56,499 nt of DNA from Streptomyces novaecaesareae (GTDB lineage Bacteria; Actinomycetota; Actinomycetes; Streptomycetales; Streptomycetaceae), in assembly GCF_000716875.1 (NCBI RefSeq), contig NZ_JNWQ01000043.1, forward strand, positions 1 through 56,499. The letters run 5' to 3'. Made by a program: the position numbers and the translations under genes. The notes below the pieces were generated by a model. That model was not told where the DNA came from. It did not search any database and saw only the letters and a list, made by a program, of their open reading frames with translations. Each line of letters starts with the position of its first letter. Positions within the stretch are counted from its first letter, which is position 1. This document shows positions 49,457 to 56,499 of the stretch, piece by piece.

Positions 49457-49480
49457 CACGGCCACGGCCACGGCCACGGC
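49457..49480 (+). repeat. CACGGC hexamer repeat, four units
   Basis: Four perfect CACGGC units in the 269-bp gap before the sigma factor gene. Otherwise this gap holds no recognised feature. Confidence 0.8.
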
Positions 49481-49704
49481 CCGGCCCGGCGCACGGCGCA
49501 CGGTGCCGCCCGGCTCGCCAACGCTCGCGCTCACGGGAAAGTTCGCACCCGATCCCGTGCAACGGTTCAGGCGTTGGCGGATCGTTGGTGAGGACTTGGC
49601 GGGCTCCGGCAGTGTGCTGCCGTAGCCACTGCCGGGGAGTTCCGGCGGTGCCCAGCCGGTGCCCTTCCCCGTGCCGTGCCCCTGCCCGATCCGAGAGGTA
49701 GCGC

Positions 49705-50364
49705 GTGTCGAAGCCGTCCGTCGCCCAGCCCACGTCCGTCGCCCAGCCCTCCGGGGGCCCGTCGACCGCGGCCGGGGGTGCCGCCGCCCCGGCCCGCCCG
49801 ACCCTCGACCCCGAGACGCTCGCCGAGATCCACCGGCTGCACGGCGGCTACCTGCTGCGCGCGCTGCTGCGGGCCACCGGCGGGGACCGCGGCAAGGCCG
49901 AGGACATCCTTCAGGAGACCCTGCTGCGCGCCTGGCAGCACCCTGAGGCGCTGAGCGCCGGGCCAGAGGCGAGCCGGCCCTGGCTGTTCACGGTCGCCCG
50001 GCGGATCGCGATCGACCACTACCGGATGGCCGCCGCCCGCGCCAAGGAGGTGATCGGCGAGCCGATGGAGGATCGGCCGCTCGCCGAGGACCCGTACGAG
50101 CAGGTGGTGGTCGCCCGGGACATCGCGCTGGCGCTGCGGCGGGTGCAGAAGCACCACCGCGAGGTGCTGGTCGAACTCCACCTGAAGGACCGGTCGGTGC
50201 TGGAGGCCTCGGCCCGGCTTGGGGTGCCGCCGGGGACGGTCAAGTCCCGCAACTTCTACGCGATCCGGGCACTGCGCCCGGTCCTGGCGGCGGAACACGG
50301 CTACGCCCCGCCGGAGCGCGGCTGCGCGGCCGCGGAGAAGGGCGCCGCCTCAGCCGCCCGGTGA
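49705..50364 (+). CDS. ECF-type RNA polymerase sigma factor
   Basis: A 219-residue group 4 sigma factor. After a 32-residue Ser/Pro/Ala leader, region 2 is seen as AEDILQETLLRAWQHP and RPWLFTVARRIAIDHYRMAA (region 2.2-2.4). Region 4 is HREVLVELHLKDRSVLEASA followed by RLGVPPGTVKSRNFYAIRAL (region 4.2 HTH). No anti-sigma gene follows; instead the 3' end overlaps the convergent AfsR-like gene by 15 nt. The 25-residue tail after region 4 contains one Cys. GAGAGG lies 6 nt upstream of the GTG start. Confidence 0.92.
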   Translation: MSKPSVAQPTSVAQPSGGPSTAAGGAAAPARPTLDPETLAEIHRLHGGYLLRALLRATGGDRGKAEDILQETLLRAWQHPEALSAGPEASRPWLFTVARRIAIDHYRMAAARAKEVIGEPMEDRPLAEDPYEQVVVARDIALALRRVQKHHREVLVELHLKDRSVLEASARLGVPPGTVKSRNFYAIRALRPVLAAEHGYAPPERGCAAAEKGAASAAR

Positions 50365-53208
50365 GCGGTCGGCCGCGCGCAGGTCGAGCGACTCCTCCAG
50401 GCTGGCGGTGAACTCGCTCTGGCAGCCCGCCCGCCGGTCGTGCGCGCGGAAGCGGTCGAGCGCCGTGCGCAGCCGCTCCCGCACCTCCAACTCCCGGCCG
50501 CGGGCGAGCAGGTGGGCGGCGTAGGACTGTTCGGCGAGCGCGTGCAGGTAGAGCAGGCCCGCCTCCTCGCAGGCGGCGAGCAGCCGGTGCCAGACGAGGT
50601 CGGCGGCGTCGTCGCGGACGGTCGGCGGGAGGGCCTGCGCCTCGGTCAGCATCGACCAGAGATGGACCTGGGTGACCGGGGTGGGCGGCAGCAGCTCGCG
50701 GGCCTCGCGGGAACGCCGCTGGGCGCCCTCCCGGTCGCCCGCCGCCAGGTTGACCCAGCCCTGGTGGACCTTGGCGTCGACCAGTCGGCGGCGGTTGCCC
50801 GACTCCAGGGCCAGGTCGGTGGCGGCGGCCGCCAGCCGTCGGGCCTCGGCGGAGTCGCCGAGCATCGCGGTGACCAGGGCCAGGGTGGCCAGCGCCCGGA
50901 TGCGCGCGGAGGCCGCCGCGGGCCCGTCCGCGGACTCGGCGGCGGCCACCGCCCGGCGCGCCGCCTCCGCCGACTCCTGCCGGCGTTCGAGCCCGACCAG
51001 GGCCTGCGCCCGGCAGTTGAGCAGCAGCGCCACCGCGACCGGGTCGCCGCAGCGCTCGGCCGCCTGCTGGCCCGCACGGGCACGAGCCAGCCAGTCGGTG
51101 AAGCGGCTGGCGCCGTAGTAGAGCGAGCCGGTGGTCAGGGCGAGCTGCCAGGCGCGCCGGGGGTCGGTGGCCACGGCGGCGTCGGTCAGGGCGCGGATCG
51201 CGAGCTCCTCGGTCTGGAACCAGTCGAGCGCGGTGCGGATGTCGACGGCGGCCGGGACGGCCTGCGGCCGGTGGACCGGGGCCTGGGTGTCCTCCTGGCC
51301 GGGGTCGAGGAAGAAGCCGCAGTGCTGCAGCGCCGCGAGGTAGTAGTCCGCCAGCCGTTCCCGCAGCAGGCGCCGGTACGGCGAGGGCTTCGCGGCGAGC
51401 AGGCCGGCGCCGAACAGGCGGACCAGGTCGGTGCGGCGGTAACGGCCGGGGGCGGCGCCGGTGACCAGGTGGTGGGCGGCGAGTTCGCCGAGCGCCCGGT
51501 GGGCGGTGGCGGTGTCGGTGTCCAGCAGGGCGGCGCTCGCCAGGGTGTCCACCTCGCCGCCGGGGTGGGCGGCCAGGGCGGTCAGCAGCTCGGCCGCCCG
51601 GTCGGACAGTTGACGGTACGTCAGATCGAGCTGTGCACCGACGCCGAGGGTTCCGTCGGCGTCCAGGACCGCCAACCGGGAGCGTTCGTCGGCGAGTTCG
51701 TCGGCCAGCTCGGCGACCGTCCACTCGGGCTGGGCGGCCAGCCGGGCGGCGGCGATCCGCAGCGCGAGCGGCAGGTGGTCGCAGAACCGGGCGAGCCGGG
51801 CGGCGGCGTCCGGCTCGGCGCGCACCCGCTCGGGCGTCAGGGCGCGTTCCAGGAGGAGCAGCGCCTCCTCCGCGGGCAGCGGGGCCAGACGCAGCAGCGT
51901 GGCCCCGTCGAGGGCGACCAGCTCTTCCAGCGAGCCCCGGCTGGTGACGACCGCGGCACAGCCGGGCCCCTCGGGCAGCAGGTCGGCGACCTGGTCGGCG
52001 TCGGCGGCGTCGTCCAGCACCACCAACAGCCTGCGGCCGTACGTCCGTTCGCGGTACAGGGCGGCGCGTGCGGCGCGGTCGGCGGGCAGCTCGCCGGCCG
52101 GGACGCCGAGGGCCCGGAGGAAGTCGGCGAGGACGGCGGAGGGCTGCGCCGGGCCGGTCGGGGCGAGGCCGTGCAGACCGGCGAACAGCACGCCGTCCGG
52201 GAAGCGGTCGGCGGCCCGGTGCGCCCAGGCGGTGACCAGCGTGCTCTTGCCGACCCCGGCCGGGCCGACCACCAGCACCGGGCCGTCGCCGCCGCGGTCG
52301 GGGCCGCAGTCGTGGTCGAGCCGGTGGAGCTCGGCTGCCCGGCCGACGAAGTCCACCGGTCGGCGGGGGAGTTGGCGCGGGGCCCGGGAGGTGTCCGAGG
52401 TGCGGGGGGTGCGGGGAAGGGCGCGGCGGCCGGGCGCGGGGGCCGGGGGTGCGGTGGGCGGCTGCTCGGGGTGGTCGTCGGCGAGCACCTCGGCGAGCGC
52501 GGCCTGCAGGGCGGCGCCGGGCCGGATCCCCAACTCGCGGTCCAGCCGCTGCCGGGCCCGGTGGTAGGCGGCCAGCGCGTCGGCCGGCCGTCCGGCCTGG
52601 TGCAGGCAGCGCATCAGCAGGGCCACCAGCTCCTCGCGCAGGCCCTCCGCCCGCACGTTCTGCTCCAGGACCGGCACCGCCGCCGCGCCGGTGCCCTGCC
52701 GCAGCCGCAGCCCGGCCCAGCAGAGCAGGGCGGCGGTGCCGGCCTGCTTCAGCTGGTCCACCGCGGCGGCGCGCGACGGGGTGTCGGGCAGGTCGGCCAG
52801 GGCCTCGCCGCGCCACAGCCGCAGCGCCTCCTCCAGCAGCGCGATGGCCGCGGTGTCGTCACCGCGGTCGGCGTGCTCGGCGGCCCGCGCGGCCAGCGCC
52901 TCGAACCGCAGCGCGTCCACCTCGTCGGCCGGCCCGGCCAGCAGGTAGCCCGACGCCCGGGTGTGCAGCTCGAACGGGGTGTCGGCGAGCAGCTTGCGCA
53001 GCGCGGCGACATGCCCCTGCACGGCCGCCCGCGCACTGGCCGGCGGACACTCGCCCCACAGCGCCTCGCAGAACTGGTCGACGGTGACCACGCGCCCCAG
53101 TCGCAGCGCCAACAGCGCCAGGATCGCCCGCCGTTGCGCCCCGGCCAGGGTGGCGAAGCCGTTCTCCTCGACCCGCAACTCCACCGGGCCGAGCAGCCGA
53201 ATCCGCAC
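50350..53208 (-). CDS. AfsR/SARP-family regulator 1 (OmpR-like DNA-binding + BTAD + NB-ARC + TPR)
   Basis: A 952-residue regulator. Residues 1-95 form the SARP winged helix (VRIRLLGPVELRVEENGFAT, AQRRAILALLALRLGRVVTV, HVAALRKLLADTPFELHTRA); the BTAD domain follows to about 245 (DALRFEALAARAAEHADRGD, LAAYHRARQRLDRELGIRPG). The ATPase has VLVVGPAGVGKSTLV near 315, RLLVVLDDAADADQVADLLP and HLPLALRIAAARLAA. TPR-like helices fill the rest. The GTG at 53206-53208 is chosen with GGGGG 5 nt upstream. Such AfsR-like proteins usually control antibiotic or developmental genes; no cluster is adjacent, so the target is unknown. Confidence 0.92.
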   Translation of the reverse strand: MRIRLLGPVELRVEENGFATLAGAQRRAILALLALRLGRVVTVDQFCEALWGECPPASARAAVQGHVAALRKLLADTPFELHTRASGYLLAGPADEVDALRFEALAARAAEHADRGDDTAAIALLEEALRLWRGEALADLPDTPSRAAAVDQLKQAGTAALLCWAGLRLRQGTGAAAVPVLEQNVRAEGLREELVALLMRCLHQAGRPADALAAYHRARQRLDRELGIRPGAALQAALAEVLADDHPEQPPTAPPAPAPGRRALPRTPRTSDTSRAPRQLPRRPVDFVGRAAELHRLDHDCGPDRGGDGPVLVVGPAGVGKSTLVTAWAHRAADRFPDGVLFAGLHGLAPTGPAQPSAVLADFLRALGVPAGELPADRAARAALYRERTYGRRLLVVLDDAADADQVADLLPEGPGCAAVVTSRGSLEELVALDGATLLRLAPLPAEEALLLLERALTPERVRAEPDAAARLARFCDHLPLALRIAAARLAAQPEWTVAELADELADERSRLAVLDADGTLGVGAQLDLTYRQLSDRAAELLTALAAHPGGEVDTLASAALLDTDTATAHRALGELAAHHLVTGAAPGRYRRTDLVRLFGAGLLAAKPSPYRRLLRERLADYYLAALQHCGFFLDPGQEDTQAPVHRPQAVPAAVDIRTALDWFQTEELAIRALTDAAVATDPRRAWQLALTTGSLYYGASRFTDWLARARAGQQAAERCGDPVAVALLLNCRAQALVGLERRQESAEAARRAVAAAESADGPAAASARIRALATLALVTAMLGDSAEARRLAAAATDLALESGNRRRLVDAKVHQGWVNLAAGDREGAQRRSREARELLPPTPVTQVHLWSMLTEAQALPPTVRDDAADLVWHRLLAACEEAGLLYLHALAEQSYAAHLLARGRELEVRERLRTALDRFRAHDRRAGCQSEFTASLEESLDLRAADRSPGG

Positions 53209-53237
53209 CAGTACCCCCACCACGCCGCACAACCGGA

Positions 53238-53270
53238 CCCGAGGGTCTGCCCTCGGGGTGGAGCAGTGTA
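53238..53270 (-). promoter_or_regulatory. Promoter and leader hairpin of AfsR-like gene 1
   Basis: On the minus strand TACACT (53270-53265) is a good -10 box. Directly at the predicted start of the transcript lies CCCGAGGG-N4-CCCTCGGG (53238-53257), a perfect 8-bp inverted repeat that could be an operator or leader structure. Confidence 0.45.
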
Positions 53271-53603
53271 GTGCGCGAACCCGTCCGGTCCGTGACCCGT
53301 CGCCGCTCCTGCTCTCGGTGGACGCGGTCGGGGCGGGTGTCGGTTGCGGCGGGGGCGGGCGGCGGCTCGGGTGGGCTCCGGCCGGTCCCGGCGACGTCCG
53401 GCGGCTTCCGGCGGCTCGGGCCGGTCGCGGCGGGTTCCCGGCGGGCGCGGGGGCTCGTGGGTGAACGGTGCTTCGTGCCGCACCCGTCGAACAGGTAGCG
53501 GCCCCGGTGGAGTGCCGGGGCAGGCGCCCCGGCGCCCGCCTCGCGCCGCGACCGTACGGCGGGGGAGGCCTCGCCGGCGCGGCGTGAAGGCGCAGGTCGG
53601 GCC

Positions 53604-53609
53604 TATCCT
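53604..53609 (+). promoter_or_regulatory. -10 box of AfsR-like gene 2
   Basis: TATCCT at 53604-53609 lies 43 nt before the GTG, allowing a leader of about 36 nt with the ribosome site GGAGAGGGG. Confidence 0.4.
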
Positions 53610-53652
53610 CGAACGGTTCGGGGAGCCCGCGGGTGGGGGAGGAGAGGGGCGC

Positions 53653-56439
53653 GTGCACATCGATCTGCTCGGCCCGGTGGTCGTGCGGCGCGAGGACGGC
53701 GTGGCGGTGACGCCCTCGGCCCCGAAGCGGCGGGCGCTGCTGAGCGCGCTCGCGGTGCGGCTGAACCAGACGGTGGCCACCGAGGAGCTGATCGAGCTGG
53801 TCTGGGACGGCGCTGCCCCGCCCACCGCGCGGTCCGCGCTGCAGGGACACGTCGCGGTCCTGCGCCAGCTGCTGGACGGGCCGGGCCTGGCGCTGGACAC
53901 CAGGGGGGCCGGGTACCTGCTGGCCGGCGACCCGGACCGGGTGGACGTGCTGCGCTTCGTCCGGCTCTGCGAGCACGCGGGCGTGCTGCTGCCCGAGCCC
54001 GTCGGCCGGGCGGGCGGGGCGCGGGAGGACCCGGCGGTGCCGCTGCTGCGCGCCGCACTGGACCTGTGGCGCGGCCCGGCGCTCGTCGACTGCGGCTCCG
54101 GCCTGCTGCGCGAGCGGGTCGTCCCGCCGCTGGCCGACCTGCGGCTGCGCGGCCTGGAACGGCTGGCCGAGGCGCTCCTCCGGGCGGGCCGGGGCGGCGA
54201 GTTGGCCGCCGAACTCGCCCAGGCGGCCGATGCCCACCCGTCCCGGCAGGTCCTGGCCGCCCGGCTGGTCCACTGCCTGGAGCAGGGCGGCCGGCGCCCG
54301 GAGGCGCGGGAGCGGTACGTGCGGGCTGCGGCCCGGCTCTCCGGCCCGCCCGGCCCCGAACTGCGCAGCGCCGGCGAGCGGTTGAGCGCCCGGCCGGCCG
54401 CGTCCGCCGCCGCGTCCGCCGCGTCCGCCACGTCCGCTGCGCCGTCCACGACGGTGGCGGCCCCGGCGGCCGTCGTGCCCGACCGCCGGTTCGTCGGCCG
54501 TGCGGCCGAACTCGCCGCGCTGGACGCGGCCTTGCCCGCCGCCCGGAGCGGCCGTCCGGTCCTGGTCACCGGCCCGGCGGGGGCCGGCAAGACCGCCCTG
54601 GTCCGGCACTGGGCGGCGCGGCGCGGCGCCGAACAGTTCCCGGACGGCGTCCTCCAGGCCGACCTGCGCGGCTTCGACCCGGACGGGCCGCGCGAACCCG
54701 CCGACGTCCTGGGCGAGTTCCTCACCGCCCTCGGCGAGGCCCCGGACGCCCTGCCCGCCGCCACGGCGGAGCGCTCCCGGCGGTACCGCGACCTCGTCTC
54801 CGGCCGCCGACTGCTGATCGTGCTGGACGACGCCGCCTCGTACGAACAGCTCCTCCCGCTGCTGCCCGACCCACCGGCGACAGGCCCGCCGGTGACAGGC
54901 CCGGCGGTGACGGGCCCCGGGCAGGAGGAGGGCGGCGCGCCCGCCGCCGTCGTCACCAGCCGCCGCCGCCTGCGCCACCTGCTGGTCCGCGAGGGCGGCC
55001 TCCCGCTCCCGCTGGGCGTGCTCACCCGCGAGGACGCCGCCGCGCTGCTCGCCCGCACCCTCGGCCCGGACCGCACGGGCGGCGGCCCGGAGGCCGTCGC
55101 CGAACTCACCGAACTCTCCGAGCGCTGCGACCGGCTGCCGCTCGCGCTGCGCCTGGCCGCGGCCCGGCTGGCCGCCCGCCCCGACTGGTCCCCCGGCGAC
55201 CTCGTCCGCGAACTCGCCGACGAGCAGACCGGGTTGGCCGCCCTCTCCGGGGCCGGCAGCAGTACCGCCCGTGGCCCGATCGGCTTCACCGGGGCCCTGG
55301 ACCGGACGTACCGGACCCTGACGCCCGACGCCGCCCGACTGTTCACCCTGCTCGGCCTGCACCCCGGCGCGGTGATCGACACCGCCACCGCGGCCGCCCT
55401 CGCCGACCTCCCGCCCGCCACCACCCGCACCCTGCTGGCCGGGCTTGACGCCGTCCACCTGCTGGAGGAGGCCGCCCCGGGCCGGTACGCCCGGCGAGAG
55501 CTGGTGCGCCGCTACGCCGCCCGGAAGGCCGCCGAACTCACCTGCGACGAACGCTTCGTCGCCCTCGACCGGCTGACCGCCCACTACCTGGAGGTGACCG
55601 CCGGCTGGACGGCCGAGAGCACGGCGGCCGGCGGCAGCGAGCGCGCCGCGGCCTGGTTCCGCCGGGAGGAGAGCGCACTGCGGGCCGTCGTGGTCTGCGC
55701 CGAGCAGTACGGCCGGACCGCCCAGTCCTGGCAACTCGCCCACCGGATCAGCCTGTTGTACGAGACCACCGACCACGACCGGACGCACTGGCGGGCCGTC
55801 GTCGAGGCCGGGCTGCGGGCCGCGCACGCGGACGGCGACGACGCGGCCGCCGCCCGGCTCGGCACCGACCTCGCCGTCCTGCACATCGCCCGCGCCGCCC
55901 ACCGCACCGCCTCCGAGCACCTGGACCGCGCCGTCGGCGCAGCCGACCGGGCCGGCGACCCGGCGCTGCGCCACCACTGCCGCAGCCGGGTGGGCGCCGC
56001 GCTGCTGCGGGCCGGTCGGTACGAACGGGCGCTGCCCCTGCTCACCGACCTGGTGGCCGCCGCCCGCACTCCGGCCGCCGCCCACCTGCTGGTCCGCTCG
56101 CTCACCGACCTCGCCGACGCCCTGGTCCTCTCCGGCGATCCCGGGCCCGCCCTCGACCACGCGGACGAGGCCGTCCGGACCGCCACCGCCCGCGCGGGCT
56201 CCGCCGAGGCCGTCCTCGCCGCCCACAGCCGGGCCCGCGCCCTGCACGCCCTCGGCCGCCGCGACGCCGCGCTCTCCTCGGCGCGGCTCGCCGTCGCCCT
56301 GGGCCGTACCGTCGGCGACCCGGCGCTGGAGGCGCGCTCGCACGGCCTGCTCGCGGACCTGCTGGAGGAACTGGGCCGCGGTGTGGAGGGGGCGGAGGCA
56401 CGGCGGCGGGCGCGGGAGCTGGTGGCGGGCAACCGCTGA
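53653..56439 (+). CDS. AfsR/SARP-family regulator 2 (OmpR-like DNA-binding + BTAD + NB-ARC + TPR)
   Basis: A 928-residue paralogue of regulator 1, transcribed divergently. The winged helix (VHIDLLGPVVVRREDGVAVT, PKRRALLSALAVRLNQTVAT, HVAVLRQLLDGPGLALDTRG) is followed by BTAD (to about 240), an Ala/Ser linker (AASAAASAASATSAAPSTT), then Walker A VLVTGPAGAGKTALV near 304-318, RRLLIVLDDAASYEQLLPLL, and a long C-terminal TPR region (ALPLLTDLVAAARTPAAAH, LADLLEELGRGVEGAEARRR). The GTG at 53653 has GGAGAGGGG 3 nt upstream, and the DNA-binding fold begins at residue 2. Target genes unknown. Confidence 0.92.
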   Translation: MHIDLLGPVVVRREDGVAVTPSAPKRRALLSALAVRLNQTVATEELIELVWDGAAPPTARSALQGHVAVLRQLLDGPGLALDTRGAGYLLAGDPDRVDVLRFVRLCEHAGVLLPEPVGRAGGAREDPAVPLLRAALDLWRGPALVDCGSGLLRERVVPPLADLRLRGLERLAEALLRAGRGGELAAELAQAADAHPSRQVLAARLVHCLEQGGRRPEARERYVRAAARLSGPPGPELRSAGERLSARPAASAAASAASATSAAPSTTVAAPAAVVPDRRFVGRAAELAALDAALPAARSGRPVLVTGPAGAGKTALVRHWAARRGAEQFPDGVLQADLRGFDPDGPREPADVLGEFLTALGEAPDALPAATAERSRRYRDLVSGRRLLIVLDDAASYEQLLPLLPDPPATGPPVTGPAVTGPGQEEGGAPAAVVTSRRRLRHLLVREGGLPLPLGVLTREDAAALLARTLGPDRTGGGPEAVAELTELSERCDRLPLALRLAAARLAARPDWSPGDLVRELADEQTGLAALSGAGSSTARGPIGFTGALDRTYRTLTPDAARLFTLLGLHPGAVIDTATAAALADLPPATTRTLLAGLDAVHLLEEAAPGRYARRELVRRYAARKAAELTCDERFVALDRLTAHYLEVTAGWTAESTAAGGSERAAAWFRREESALRAVVVCAEQYGRTAQSWQLAHRISLLYETTDHDRTHWRAVVEAGLRAAHADGDDAAAARLGTDLAVLHIARAAHRTASEHLDRAVGAADRAGDPALRHHCRSRVGAALLRAGRYERALPLLTDLVAAARTPAAAHLLVRSLTDLADALVLSGDPGPALDHADEAVRTATARAGSAEAVLAAHSRARALHALGRRDAALSSARLAVALGRTVGDPALEARSHGLLADLLEELGRGVEGAEARRRARELVAGNR

Positions 56440-56456
56440 CGCGCCCGCGGCTCGTC

Positions 56457-56499
56457 GGACCCGGCGGACCCGGCGGACCCGGCGGACCCGGGGGGGGGG
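56457..56499 (+). repeat. GGACCCGGC repeat followed by a homopolymer G run at the window end
   Basis: Three full and one partial GGACCCGGC units lead into at least nine G residues at the very end. The G run may be a sequencing or contig-end artefact. Confidence 0.6.

Larger units (their letters stand above)
53209..53652. other. 444-bp divergent intergenic region between the two AfsR-like genes
   Basis: No convincing gene is present; short frames here are Arg/Gly-rich. The region holds the promoter elements listed for both genes. I found no clear SARP-type heptamer repeats. Confidence 0.5.

Noticed and set aside
46765..49521. A 918-codon minus-strand frame opposite the NB-ARC regulator
   Set aside because: No recognisable domain; the plus strand has complete HTH, ATPase and TPR motifs in the expected order.
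53271..53498. A 75-codon frame between the AfsR-like genes as a small protein
   Set aside because: Arg/Gly/Ser-rich translation, no ribosome site, and it crosses the promoter of gene 1.
53209..56343. N-terminal extension of AfsR-like gene 1 to a 1997-codon frame
   Set aside because: The extra part is the antisense of AfsR-like gene 2. The DNA-binding domain begins right after the GTG at 53208 with a good ribosome site.

Overview
The window is 56.5 kb of chromosome from a very high-GC actinomycete. Many genes begin with GTG, TTA codons are nearly absent, and many starts look leaderless with a TANNNT box 6-8 nt upstream. The gene content (mycothiol-dependent formaldehyde dehydrogenase, AfsR/SARP regulators, DUF574 methyltransferase, P450 with a 3Fe-4S ferredoxin) fits Streptomyces or a close relative such as Kitasatospora. 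I see no rRNA, tRNA, CRISPR array, transposase, integrase or phage gene. All calls come from reading the sequence and from family knowledge; no database search was run.

Layout. 1-10.4 kb: start of an ABC-transporter ATPase, divergent from a NarL-type two-component pair; a DUF574 methyltransferase; membrane proteins; a GntR/YtrA-type regulator with its DUF1648 partner; a universal stress protein; a cytosolic HtrA-like protease; a Clp-N-only protein; a secreted beta-helix protein. 10.4-20.9 kb: a ferredoxin reductase-like flavoprotein, a SnoaL-like/MBL operon headed by a 26-codon mini-ORF, a broken arsR, PhzF, a P-loop kinase, an aminoglycoside-phosphotransferase-fold protein, a P450/ferredoxin pair in which the ExxR glutamate reads as Gln, and the mycothiol formaldehyde-detoxification pair. 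21-32.4 kb: a redox and glycan island with two sulfite-oxidase-fold molybdoenzymes (one fused to its cytochrome b, one split), MTA phosphorylase, a GT87-like transferase, a GT2-DUF2064 fusion with a methyltransferase, an OmpR-type two-component system, and an epimerase with a zinc-ribbon-like insertion. 32.5-36.8 kb: a HAD-GT20 fusion (glucosylglycerol- or trehalose-phosphate type) containing a TTA codon, a PfkB kinase and a His-rich exported protein. 36.9-45.5 kb: an isolated tsaD, gene debris, an FAD dehydrogenase divergent from a PucR-type regulator, an MFS exporter and a Tat-exported phospholipase C. 45.6-56.5 kb: a regulatory block with a TTA-containing HTH/NB-ARC/TPR regulator, an ECF sigma factor and two divergent AfsR-like regulators.

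Main discovery candidate. A 17-bp element, CTTACGGAW-N5-ACG, occurs four times. All four copies are intergenic and lie between 24.1 and 32.5 kb. Each carries two ACG half-sites exactly 11 bp apart, the spacing used by OmpR/PhoB-type response regulators. Three copies begin 68-69 nt upstream of a start codon (GT87-like gene, response regulator, epimerase), and the fourth sits in the GT2/response-regulator divergent promoter. This defines a probable local regulon: the two-component system at 29.3-31.3 kb would control itself plus the glycosyltransferase, methyltransferase, molybdoenzyme and epimerase transcription units around it. The function of that surface-glycan/redox system is not known to me.

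Other notable points are two probable bldA-dependent genes, 11-bp phased direct repeats in the promoter shared by the NB-ARC regulator and a small secreted protein, a TGCTA-N7-TAGCA operator candidate at the GntR gene, and several degraded gene ends (SDR, ArsR, and unidentified fragments).
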